A stretch of 64,000 nucleotides of DNA from Siphonodentalium dalli (taxonomy: Eukaryota; Mollusca; Scaphopoda; Gadilida; Siphonodentaliidae): the NCBI GenBank assembly GCA_032622095.1, contig CP136062.1:145208089-145272088 (forward strand), read 5' to 3'. The notes beneath the pieces were generated by a model, which saw only the letters and a list, made by a program, of their open reading frames with translations, was not told where the DNA came from and did no database searches. Every line of letters begins with the position of its first letter. Position 1 is the stretch's first letter. Of the stretch, positions 14,001 through 25,310 are shown in pieces. Made by a program: the position numbers and the translations under genes.

Positions 14001-16198
14001 AAAATTGACCACTTGAAGTTCAAATAGGCTTAACCCTTTGAACCCTGACGTCCTGAACGTTAAATGACCCCAACCCGAGGCGCCTGACGTTATATAGTGT
14101 TCCGACGACGTAACTAATAAAGCTCTTAATTGGGACGTATATATACATGTATACACGCTCAACTATACGGCGATCTACTATGCTAACTTAACAAGTGTGC
14201 GGTGAAATATGTCACAATGTATTTCAACGAGACAGTCTATTCCACGTTCAATATACATGTATATATATATATTGCGGCTTCCTATGGCCGCGCTATATAT
14301 TTATAACGAAATTCTTACATTTTGCCTACAATAGAAGGCATTTCTCAAAATGCACATGTGTGCTTGTGCGAAGAAACAGACCCGCTGTTTCCAATTTGGC
14401 TGCTAAAATCAAAGGTATGAACATGTGAGTCATTCGCGCAAAGTATAGAAGCACTATTCTAGTTAATTTGTGTTTTTATCGCGAAATTTTTAACGAAATA
14501 CTTCCCCTTTTCCGACGATAAAAAGCGGGGTTTTTTTTCCTCTAAATAGGCCTCTGCGCATGCGCAAAGAAACAAACCCTCTGTCGTCAGTTTCTCGATC
14601 AAAGTCACGTGGGTAAACGTGTGACACGTGTGTGCAAAGTAGAAGTACAACTCTAGCTGATATGTGCGTTTATTGAGCTGTAATTTCGTGTCAAATATCG
14701 TCTGATTTCCGGACCGGTATTCCGGTCTCCCGGGATATAGGAATATAAGGATTGGACCGGTATTCCGGTCTCTCGGGTTCAAAGGGTTAACCCATGGCCG
14801 GCGGGACTTTTAGTTAACACTGTCGCCTATGGAAAATAATTAGTTGTGTGTAACCTATAGGTAGAAAATTCACATTTTTCAAATATCGTTCAGGGAAGCG
14901 AATTTAGAAGCACTGATAAACAAAGACTGTCTCGTTTTGTTGAGCTATGGTATTTTTACGCTCTACCGAATCATTTTCAGATTATGCGAGACATTTATTA
15001 ACCCTCTGTCGCCGCAACTTCAACTTTTTCTGGAGGAGAAATTTTATGAAAATCATAAATTTTGTGCATATGGGTGGACCTTTAATGTTCAAATAACACA
15101 ATCGAGGTGATGAAAGTTTCTTTAATAGGAATTCGACTCAAACTCCTAAAAAATACTGAAATTTAAAGGGACATCCACCTATCATTGAACCAAATCATAG
15201 TCGGATGATGAAATTTTGAGGGGGGGGGGGGTCTATTTCAAATCTAATTAAACATTGTACTGTTCAAAATTAGATAAATTCCGCAAAGCGTATGGTAGAT
15301 ATACTTCACTAGTTTTCAAAACTTATACATAGGCCTTTCTATCGTGTGTGTTATGCACGCGAGTCGATTTTTACAAATTAAATTATGATGAAAAACCCTG
15401 AAATTTGGGTGTGGTCAGATTTCTGGTCATAATATTCCCATTAGTGAGTGGATGGACATGGGACATGCGACACTGTACAGTATATATGTCTATGACAAGA
15501 ATGACATGAGACATTAGTATCTTTTCTACTAAACTGTGCTTCCAGAGTTATAAGGAATCGATTATTGGTGTTATTTCTTACCCAAAAAACATTTTAAATT
15601 TTAAAACGGGGTATGTGGGTTAAAGTGTAATTGGGAGATAATAGGATGTTCAATGACTCCTATATTTCAATCGTATCACAGTAAAGCTTTTATTGTAAAA
15701 TTGGCGCGGTTTACACGATCAAATGTCGATTTTATTTACAATTATAGGTTACAAGCAACTAATTATATAGAGTTACGCTTCTTGAATTTGTGTAGGGAAA
15801 CTCGAGTCAGCATAAAAAAAAAACTGGCTGCTGATTGGTTGATTATCTTTGAGGGAAATATACCTAATCAGGAACAGAAAATCATAGCCTACGTAAATAT
15901 GGCGATAATGTATGTCTAGATCTCCAGGAAGAGTCTAGTGGTGTCCAGAAGTTACGAAAGGGGTCTGGGTATTTTTATGCTGCTGATTTTTGTGCAATAA
16001 ATGGGGTAGTTGTGGAAATGCAAGATTATCGTTTGAAAACAATACCGAAAAGGGCGCATATGTTGTCACATACTGGTGCAGAGGGTGGCGCTCTAATGGA
16101 AAATTGACCACTTGAAGTTCAAATAGGCTTAACCCATGGCCGGCGGGACTTTTAGTTAACACTGTCGCCTATGGAAAATAATTAGTTGTGTGTAACCT
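11019..16198. repeat. Tandem array of about 1.34-kb units
   Basis: Units begin at about 11019, 12358, 13701 and 15801 (anchor CTCGAGTCAGCATAAAAAA), and the last is partial, ending at 16198. The spacing is about 1340 bp except for the third unit, which is longer by one inserted element (14034-14786). Copies are nearly identical; a poly-G tract (about 11777, 13120 and 15219) varies in length. An 88-codon open frame (12211, 13554, 15653) is conserved only because the units are, so I do not call it a gene. Confidence 0.9.
14030..14790. mobile_element. Non-autonomous piggyBac-type element (753 bp) with TTAA duplication
   Basis: The element occupies 14034-14786 and is flanked by TTAA on both sides (14030-14033 and 14787-14790). 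Its ends are the perfect inverted repeat CCCTTTGAACCC / GGGTTCAAAGGG. The sister units read through the empty site as GGCTTAACCCATGG, which proves the insertion and the target duplication. TTAA targets and CCC-starting ends are characteristic of the piggyBac superfamily. There is no transposase frame inside, so it would need a transposase supplied in trans. It includes a perfect TGCGCATGCGCA palindrome near 14557. Confidence 0.9.
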
Positions 16199-18600
16199 AG
16201 AGGAACACACGCTTGCTGTTAATAAATGTATATTTATTGTGCCACGCAGCTTTGACTTTTCTAAATGTTTTAACTCGATTGAGACTTTCCGTGGCATTTG
16301 AAGTCTGTAAACAAATATTTCACCTGTTTGTTGGCATTATTTTATCCCGGAAACCGAGCCGCGGTGTGAACAAATGAGCATAATGTCATATATCAAACGC
16401 TATTCTAGCCTGCTCCAGCCATTGAAATTTAATTACATTGAAATTAATGAGGCTTAGCTTCAAACTTAATGATGAAATGCCTCGAAAACCCAAGTTTCGT
16501 TGTCTTCGCAGAAATTGACAATTCAATTGTGACTGAAGGTGCGATCGACATTGGTCTATACTAACATATTTTAAACATTCAAAGTTTAGAAAAAAATCAA
16601 TAACTTTATTCTGATTAACGTTGCAAACTTCTGATATAATCTGCAGGAAATATGCAATAGGTAGATATGACATTTACCCCATCCTCTATAAGCGGGTTGG
16701 GGTAATTTTTTTATCACCGAGCACGTGCAGCAGTGAAGCCAAAATGTACGTGTTTGTATGCCATCAGTGATATACTAAAAACTTTAAAGGCATTGGTGGC
16801 TTATAATTTCGAAATAACAGGGTTTTTTTTATTTTAATATTTTATAAACAAAAAATAAACATAGCAATTACTTTTTGACATAAAGATAATAGTATGGGAC
16901 AACTCATACACAAAATCATTCACACACCTTTCACACGCTATGCAGTGGTGTGTTAAACATCTTCTGTTTGGGCTGCAAACGAATTGATACATTAATGATT
17001 CTGGGTAAAGGTCCTATTTCGACAGTATATATTTTTGGAAATAAATCATTTAATATTCAATTTGTGACTTCGCGAATACAGCCAGCAGTTTGAATTAGAT
17101 TTGATGAATATTTATTACACATATATTACTAAATGGGACCACTTACTCCACGAAAGCTCCCCATATATTATGTATCTCTCATGTGATATTAGAACTCTAT
17201 TGTAGAAACAATTTAACTGAAATGTACTAAAGGAAACTTGTGTGTAATAAATACAGAACAAAACGAGTGTCAGCAATCTATATAACTCACAGAAGCTAGA
17301 TAGTCACATTTCGCTCGGGCATGCATTATGGCTATCACAAAACGCATTATTATGTCGTTTCCGCTTGTGATGCAGCGAAATTCCCACCAACACTCACTGC
17401 GCTATGTTGACGTATTATGATCTGGAGAGAATAATATGGACATTACCCTCTGATAAACGGGGTCAATAGAATTCAGCACCCAGAAACGTGTGGCGTGTAT
17501 ATCGCTCAGTTGCCGTTTTTGTTAATCTTTTGATGAATATATTGTTTTGTTGACAAAAGAATTATATAAATGTCGACATCTATGCCGTTGAGTTTTACTG
17601 TATTGTATATTTAGTATGCCAACATAGTTTTGTTGAAACTCTGCATTTGTCAGGTTGATCCTCGATGTAAACTCATCTCACTCATATCTGAATATTAAAT
17701 CCGCGATAAAAGTACCCATAATTAAATTGTTGATGTTGTACTTTGTTTTATAGATATAATTTTCAAAACCATCTGAATATTGTTTACTGTATTGTTATGT
17801 ATCACAGATAGTGACCCTAGTATCTTTGATGATTTTATATTTCAAAACTCAATTGTTATGTGGCCATACACTGACGTCTTGTAAAAAAAACTTTGACCGC
17901 AGGACAACCCAACAAAATGTGCGATGTCGTTACTTGTGATTTACAACGACAATATTCGTCGTCTTTTGAGCACAATCCGCTTGTTACAATCGTTCCCTGA
18001 TTTTTTGGTAAAGCATACCAATTCCCAGCATGCACATGACAATGAAATGTTGTGAAAGTTGTTCTATTGGGCAGATCACCATACAATTGTTCGCAGATGC
18101 ATATGTGTTGCATACAAATATATATATAGTCTAAAGTTTGACAGATGATGAATTTCAAGATGCTCGGTTGTTGGTTGCATATGCGATTAGAGCCAAGAAG
18201 AATCTCGAGTAATTGCACAATTTCGGTCAGTCAAATATCTGAAGACTATATTTGTATGCACAATGCCAGTTGTACACTCACTTGGTGAATAACAAAGGTC
18301 TTAGTACTAAGTATGCGCGTGATAGTGCAGCTAACCTCGCACCGAATACGAGTTTATGGCTTTTCATAGTAAGACATATTTTAAGCAATACCAGAAGTGG
18401 GACTGTCCCAATGTAATGGAAATAACGATACCCCCGCAGTGCATTTTGGTTTACATTAAATTTAGCCATATTAACATTTGTTCTTTCGAAAAAAAAAAAA
18501 AAGCACACAAATAATACAAGATACAAAATGTGCAGTCGAAAAGGGAGGATACCTCCACTAAAGAGTCGGGAGGACCTCATAATCGCAGGTGCATAGGTTC
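16199..18600. other. Unannotated spacer
   Basis: I see no convincing gene. About 60 bp at 17985-18045 (minus strand) match 62062-62125 (plus strand), so part of it belongs to a dispersed repeat. The minus-strand frame at 17856-18218 covers this repeat and is not supported as a gene. Confidence 0.5.
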
Positions 18601-18609
18601 CCATATGGT

Positions 18610-18616
<7 letters not shown>

Positions 18617-18657
<41 letters not shown>
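18617..18657. repeat. AT microsatellite
   Basis: A perfect AT run of about 20 repeats. Confidence 0.9.
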
Positions 18658-18660
<3 letters not shown>

Positions 18661-18814
18661 TCCAAGATTGATATAAGACATGTCTATAGAAAATAATTCA
18701 TTTAATTAAAATGTCTATAGGCTTAAATTTCGTGGCATTGCCACTTTTCAATAGACGACAATAATGATTATGACGTCATAGCGTCAAGGGAGATAACTCA
18801 ATTTAGAGAGAACG

Positions 18815-19315
18815 TCATTTCCTGAGTGCATTAAGTTTACACTTGAAATGTTTCATATAAAAGTCTTCTCTTTGCTGTCTGAGTATTTTGCTGTCGGACT
18901 GTAGTTTTTGAAACGGGAAAATCGAAAAGTTCCTACCCCCGCATTCATCCAAGTGTGCACTGAGCGGAATTTTTCGATATTCTGGTTGTTTAATTTGCTG
19001 CTTGTGAATTATCGTTCTTTCTCGCAGTGTATTGCCCGTTTCTCCGACGTAACTTTCTGAACATCCATGGCAGACGATACAATAGATTAAGTTTCTTGTC
19101 CCACAGTCCATAGAAACATTCGGATACATTTTCATACCATTTTTTTATTTTAGGTTTTCGCCTGTATGGATATAATTGCATGTCCCACATCGTTTGTCAC
19201 TACATTTATTCACTAAATTCGATTTCCCACCAGTTGTGAATCTTGCTTTTGTCAGAATCTTTTTCAAGATTTTTGGCTGACGTTTGCTCGGTAAAATATC
19301 ATCTGCACATCATAT
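18815..19315 (-). pseudogene. Penelope-like element remnant: linker and GIY-YIG endonuclease domain
   Basis: The minus-strand frame ending at 18815 reads as a GIY-YIG nuclease. It has a Cys pair (IYCIVCHGC), then SYVGETGNTLRER, then H...H and the closing RQQREDFYMKHFK...LN segment. Upstream in the same element, another frame gives KILKKILTKARFTTGGK and CSDKRCGTCNYIHTGENL. This is the linker typical of the C-terminal end of Penelope-like retroelements; a stop and a frame change separate the two pieces. No reverse transcriptase remains: the 5' side stops in a TA-rich run at about 19320. It is a truncated, inactive copy. A free-standing GIY-YIG gene is less likely given the linker. Confidence 0.75.
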
Positions 19316-19320
19316 ATATA

Positions 19321-20983
19321 TATATCAAGTTTCAAACAAATTGTTGAAATACAAGCTGGGACACAATTATGAACGTTGTGCAAAAATGTCTAAGTAGAAA
19401 AAAGAGGGATAAATCCACTAAAAATTATGACATACCTCATAATCGCAGGCACACATGATCTCATAGTACTCACTCTGGGTGCCACGTTTCAAAACAATTG
19501 ACGGTATAAATTGCGTCCACGGACTGATTCCAATATATCCGCCCATAACATAGATACCGGGGTATAATAATATTTTAATTTATTGTATAATACTAACACT
19601 GTATACCACCAATAGCCCACGATACGACTTCAGAATTGATACAATTAAAAGTGCGCAATTAAATGATAATGTTATCAAAGAAGAATAACTCTAACTATTT
19701 CCGTTAATCCGTTAAAATTCACGTTTACCATATATATAACGGATATTCTTGCCGAAAGATTCACATCACAAGCATATACATCTCTGGAACAATATTGAAA
19801 ATGAAAGGATGGGAGGGTACGGAGAAATGTGTCTTTGAGAAACTTCACTTTTATGAAATAACTCGCATTACTGTCTATAAATGGACAACACAAAGATACA
19901 CATTGTTGGATCAACATTGAGATTGCGAAGCGTAATGTTGCACCGCGCGTTATTAGTGGTATACATTATTACCATATATATATGTATTAAAATTTTATTT
20001 ATCGTAACATATTTCTTATTATGCAATGTAATAGATGTATTGGGTTCAAAACGTATTCATATATAATGCTCATATATACTTCGTATTCCCGCAGAATATA
20101 GCCATGTGTGCTGTATTCCCTAAACGATTGGACGCAGGAACATTCTCTAGTATGTGAATAGATTTAAACCGATAGTGCTCGTTCGAACCCAACTATGATG
20201 TATACATAATTTGGTACCGTAAGAAGTATATATTATACGTGCGCGAAAGACTACCGAACAAACTCGCTGATATAGCGCTGAACAAAAATTTGTTTGGTTC
20301 TTATATTTTTCGGTAAATTTGAGATTAAAATATTTTAATAAATATTGTTTTAAAATGTACCTGTAGACCATATGAGGAAAACCCAGATATGTCGTAGCTC
20401 TGAAACGGTGATGGTACTAAACAATTTGGATACTTACAATGAATCAAAATCAGTGCGTAAAGTTACAATAGTTCCCATTTAAGATACCACAGTATACGTT
20501 TTTCCACAGTCGCGCATTACTCCGCTTCCGATTACGGTACTTCAATGAATACAGATGGCGTACAAATGTTCAGACACGAACATCGTGTTCGAAGTTGTAT
20601 TTTGTTTGGCTTCAGTGCGACTTTCTGGGACATAATGATGGTTGTGGAAAGGTATTTATGTTATTTGTCGACATATTTCTATTTCGGGAAAAACTCATGC
20701 GGCATTAATGATTATGGTATAGCTGTTATTTGCTACGATTGCAACGACGTGTTTTGAAAAATAAACGGAAATGACATCGTGGTGACTTGTAAATATATAT
20801 GTTTGAGATAATAAAAAGGCCCGTTATCTGTCCATGATGTAACAAAAATTGCATATTTGTTCAATGCTCCCCATTGTTCCACAACGCGGCATATGTTTCA
20901 TCCATACGGACCACATATTACAAGAGTAAATGTACAAAACAGAATTCCTGTGCATATGCCGCACCCTCTATTCATTTCACTGA
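19321..20983. other. Spacer 3' of the lectin gene
   Basis: This is AT-rich sequence with scattered short TA runs. The small open frames (for example 19675-19917 minus and 20545-20757 plus) show no family resemblance or support. I see nothing I can name. Confidence 0.4.
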
Positions 20984-21243
20984 TCAAGCTTCTATTTCGA
21001 ATTCGCATACCCCAACATGAATGAACCATCTGACCAGATCGCATTCGATGTCATCCATTTGGTAACTGAACAGTCTTGCGAGCGCGAGGCAATCCTGGTT
21101 CCAGAGGAAGTCATCTGGCTGAGGCCAGACCCAATTTGTCCAAGGCATTAGAGTGCCGTCGAAGCTCGCCCAAGTTCCTTCGGTTTCTTTGTCATTGCCG
21201 TCCACGAACACAAACCAGCCCGGCATAGGTGGAGATGCGTTTT
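20984..21243 (-). CDS. C-type lectin gene, exon 3 (C-terminal half of the lectin domain)
   Basis: The exon encodes the second half of a C-type lectin-like domain. It contains a WFVFVDG strand, EGTW, the TNW motif, a QPD tripeptide within PQPDD, an QDCLAL segment, MDD in the place of the usual WND, and the closing Cys of VGVCEFE, followed by a stop codon. QPD in other family members goes with galactose-type ligands; that specificity is inferred here. A 3' splice site (ATATTTTACAG) precedes 21243. The exon begins at codon position 2, so it is phase-compatible with the exon at 47166-47333. It is the terminal exon, because the frame ends shortly after the last conserved Cys. Confidence 0.82.
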
Positions 21244-22880
21244 CTGTAAAATATGTTGTTACGAAATAGATTTTGTATGGAAATGACATATTATATAGAT
21301 ATTATAATATCATGAGAATTCACCGCATCATTTTTGATTGAGCATAAATAAACTATTTCCGATAGAATCATATACTGTCATGGTTACTATCCAATAATAG
21401 TTCATCTCATCCATAAATGGCGGCTTCTGATAGGTCGGGATTGTGTCCTACATGTGTTGGCTATAGTGTTCTGCTAAAACTCGCATGCAAAAAGCAACGA
21501 ACAGAAACAACAATCTCGATAAAATATATGGGCATGTTTATGTTCTAACTCGCCGGTCTATTTTTGACAGTGTATTTTCATCGACAAAAATTGTTGTTAT
21601 AAACAGTGGATCGTACCAGAATTTAGGTTTCACTCTCGATGTGATATCCGCGCGATAACACATATAACAGATATAACTTTACTACCTTTGTTGGTCTCTT
21701 TGTTTTAATAGTAGAGCCGACACGTGCCATCAACAGGCTGGCAAGTACGATTATTAAAATAGCTTCAACATCGTGCGGCATACGTCTCGAATGAAGAATT
21801 AATGGACTATTTGTTTTCCATGCAAAGATAAGAAGGTCAGGCAATCATTGATTTCGGGGTACGGTAGACGTAATTAGACTGACCACTCGAAATCATTACA
21901 ACTGTTTCTATTACACTATGAGTACCTCTATTGAGCCTCATCCTTAATCACACATTAGCGATCAGAAAACAGAATCATAAATAATCAGAAAAATCAGCAA
22001 CGTGGTCCGGCGCTTCTTTGATAAGTGTTCTGAATGAATATTTTGCTTGCCATCACACAATAAAATGCATGTAGATCGACATGCCATGTCCACATGTAAT
22101 TGTTCATTAACTATTGTTTTATTATGAATTGTATTGGTAGCATACTGCCTTTATTGGTGTTTATGGAAATAAATCTTCCCACCATCATCTTTCATCATTT
22201 TTTTTAAATATAAATTTACTATCTTTCACATATGGAGCGCTCCCATGTTGTAAAATGAGGAAATCACATAACATGACAAAGAACATGACTAGTAAACTAG
22301 CCCCCATAATTCCACAATAAGGACTATTTGCTCAGATTCATATGTATTACCAACACTTGGTTGCATATATAATGGTAACATGTTCTATCTTTATACCAAT
22401 CAATACAAACATACATTATATTATGTTTCTATTATTATCGTAAATTATTCTGCCCAAAACGGTGTCATGCTTGACAAAATGAACGATCGTATCGTACGGT
22501 ACACGTATCGACCTGATGTCTAAACTAAATCGCAAGCAGAATTTTGCTTTCAATTCAAATTACAATATACAATGATGAGTGGAATGTTTTATTTATTTTT
22601 TCGCAGACATTCATGGTTTCAGATAGTCATCTGGGTGCATACCCTAGTTGGGCTCATATAAGCTAGCTAATGCAGTGCTTTTGTTACAATAATTTCTTGT
22701 CAAAACTGTCCAATGACCACCCTTGAAACAGTTCTTTTTATTTTTTTTTAAACCACTTTTGTTTTATATTATTAGAACGTATCTCCAAAATTGTGAATAG
22801 GCGTTGTTATATAACTATAGCATATCTTTATAGGATAAAGATGTTTTCTTCAAATCTTTAGTTTGAGATTGCGATTTGTT

Positions 22881-23231
22881 TTAATTCACGAATGTGGCGC
22901 CTTCTAAATGAAGATCCGGTTGTAACAGTTGAATAGCCTCGTGTGCAACTTTTCCCAGTCTATTCGTCGACCATATGCATCCCTTCGGATCGTACATGTA
23001 TATGATAGCAGACTGAACATTATCGACATCGGTTGAGGGTCTTTCCACGAACCGAGTTGAAAGTTTAGCAAAGGCATCATTTAGTGCTTCGCCCCCTTTT
23101 GTTTTTTTGACACTTGATTGGGGACCAACCGTATGACTACGTTGAACATCGTATCGTTTGGGAACTGCATGTCTTGTTGTAACCTTCGTGCCTTTGTAAT
23201 CATGTTTTTTAGCAGTTAAAATTATTTGGAC
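22881..23231 (-). other. Unassigned open reading stretch of 116 codons without a start codon
   Basis: The minus strand is open from 23231 to a TAA at 22881-22883. Its composition looks plausibly coding (for example GGEALNDAFAKLSTRFVERP and YMYDPKGCIWSTNRLGKVA). There is no in-frame ATG near its start and no clear splice acceptor. A frame of this length can occur by chance in 64 kb. I do not recognise a domain. It could be a terminal exon of an unseen gene, a transposon fragment, or nothing. Confidence 0.25.
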
Positions 23232-23278
23232 TTAAATTTATATTATGTGCAAATTATTCAGCACAAAATGTTACAAAC

Positions 23279-23453
23279 TGTAAAAACACAATGCTGTGGG
23301 TGACCCAATAATTAGAGGGACCGCATAGCTAAATCAGCATTTAATATATAATAGCTGCTCAATGTCAAAGCTTTGGGCTTGACTCTATGAGGAAGGCCTG
23401 AGGTCGAAAGCTTTGACATTGAGCAGCTATTATATATTAAATGTAAAAACACA
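23279..23453. mobile_element. Small hairpin (foldback) element with 12-bp flanking repeats
   Basis: Two perfect 37-bp inverted arms (23338-23374 and 23407-23443; CATTTAATATATAATAGCTG...) enclose a loop of about 32 bp. The direct repeat TGTAAAAACACA occurs at 23279-23290 and 23442-23453 and overlaps the right arm by two bases. No coding capacity. Confidence 0.65.
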
Positions 23454-25217
23454 GTTTGGTGGTAAAATATTCTGTGCTGTGGCCATCTACTTCAAAACGG
23501 TACATTTACTTATCATAATGATATTGTACAACCAGCATCATACCAATTCAATAGAACCTATCGACATTATATCAAACCAGCAGGAACACTTAACAATGGG
23601 TGGTAACTTGAAAAGATCGCCCAAACGTCATATGAACGATACTCTAAGCGGTGCTTTAAAGGGACCCAAGGTACTCGCAGTGGCTAAGTATACACAAATT
23701 ATAAAAGTCTTTAAAACACATCACAACTAAGCAAAACATAGAAAATATGTCAACTTTGTTCCCATATTAATTATTGATAGTTATCCAATTACCACATATC
23801 GCGTGTTAAGGATGAGTTTACATTACTGTATATCTGTATTCAGTTCTACACGCATACTAGTGTAAACGGGTTGATATAGAAATGCACACAGAAAGAAAAC
23901 GGTATTCGTTCGTGTGAGCAAAAATCGTGTCCGTTATAATTCACGGTCAACACCAAGGCATTGCGACAGTCAAATCTGATTTGATTAATTGTTACTCGGG
24001 CTTACGAATGTGCACACTTAATTTTCTTTGTCATTTCAACCCATGTATTTCACACTGTGTAAGCGAGAACCTGTGTACTGGTATATGAAATAGCCCTATT
24101 TCTATTCACTGTTGTTTATTGTGTATTCATATGTGATTTGTTCTCATGCGTCTTTCATTCTTTTTTCGAACCATTATCAACTGGTGTAAGAATAAACTGC
24201 TTTGGTCTGCTGATAGTTGATTCATTTTGTGTCTGGCCTAAACTGACACGACTCATAGTGAATTGTCAATTACCAGAGTACTGATGAGCGCGCGTTCATT
24301 ATCAATAATCATTTTGTGATCACAGTAATCTCCGACACGTGACTTCACACAGATCTGTGTACAGATCTACAGCAATGTAAACGACGCCTAACCCCATTAT
24401 GCAAACGAAACAGTGATTTCCCAACAAACATCGCTAATCGTTTAGTAAGTTCAATTTTTCAGTCTGAATTAGATTTTCAGTATATTTTTCAATGCTTTGA
24501 CCTTTTCCAATGTTCACCGTCCAGTTTGGTTTAAACTTTGGTATATTATTTGACTAATTGGATATTTGTCGGCAATTCCACGGTCACAGTGATTGCTACA
24601 TAACGGATTTGATATTCGAACGCTCATTAATCGAGACAATTGTGTATTGACCGCCATCATATAGTGAAAACACATATATAAAGATCGTACATATCTGATG
24701 CAACATATCCTTGCGCAAATAGGTTCATATTGGACGTATTTGAATCTTAAATAGTCCCATAATGAGCTTATTTTAATTTTTTGTTATTAATTTATTTAGA
24801 TTTTGTTTTTTAAATCAAAATATTTTTAAACTAATACAGCTATAATCTCAGCTTGGAGTCACCCACACCAAATTTGAAAAATGCGCTCAGACAGACGGAC
24901 ATATCCTCCTCTTTTATATATATTATAAAATTATGTGGAAAGACATGAATGTTAAACATATAGCACGATAGCAACAATGAAACCAGACTTACTGCAGTGG
25001 CTTGATGCTATGTCGCACACTATCGGTTAGCATAGCAACCGTGTTGTATACATGTTAAATATAACACTTTGGCGGTCTGTTATATATTTACAGTGATTCG
25101 TAAACAAATTTCGCTAACCGTGTAGTAAGTTAAAATATTTCAGACTAAATGCATTTTCAAAATATTTTTCAAGTTTTGATTACACTTCGGTTTCTGATTG
25201 GACTAATTGGACTTTTA

Positions 25218-25310
25218 TCAAGTCAAGTCAAGTCAAAGTCAAACTTTTATTCACATAACCCACATTCGTGGTACAGATGGTGAAAAAGAATTACACAAAT
25301 AATTTAAATT
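25218..25310 (-). mobile_element. 3' tail of a non-LTR retrotransposon (fragment)
   Basis: Read on the minus strand, the segment ends in GTGAATAAAAGTTTGACTTT followed by tandem GACTT-type repeats. Such simple-repeat tails are typical of CR1/RTE-like LINEs. Only the last 90 bp or so remain, and no coding sequence is left. Confidence 0.45.

Noticed and set aside
14459-14782. 107-codon minus-strand frame inside the piggyBac-type element
   Set aside because: It is not a transposase, no DDD motif is visible, and it begins within the terminal inverted repeat.
12211-15919. The same 88-codon frame three times in the 1.34-kb array
   Set aside because: It is conserved only because the whole unit is near-identical; no domain, and the opposite strand is open too.
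20165-20200. GTTCGAACCC resembling a tRNA B box
   Set aside because: No A box or cloverleaf could be drawn around it.
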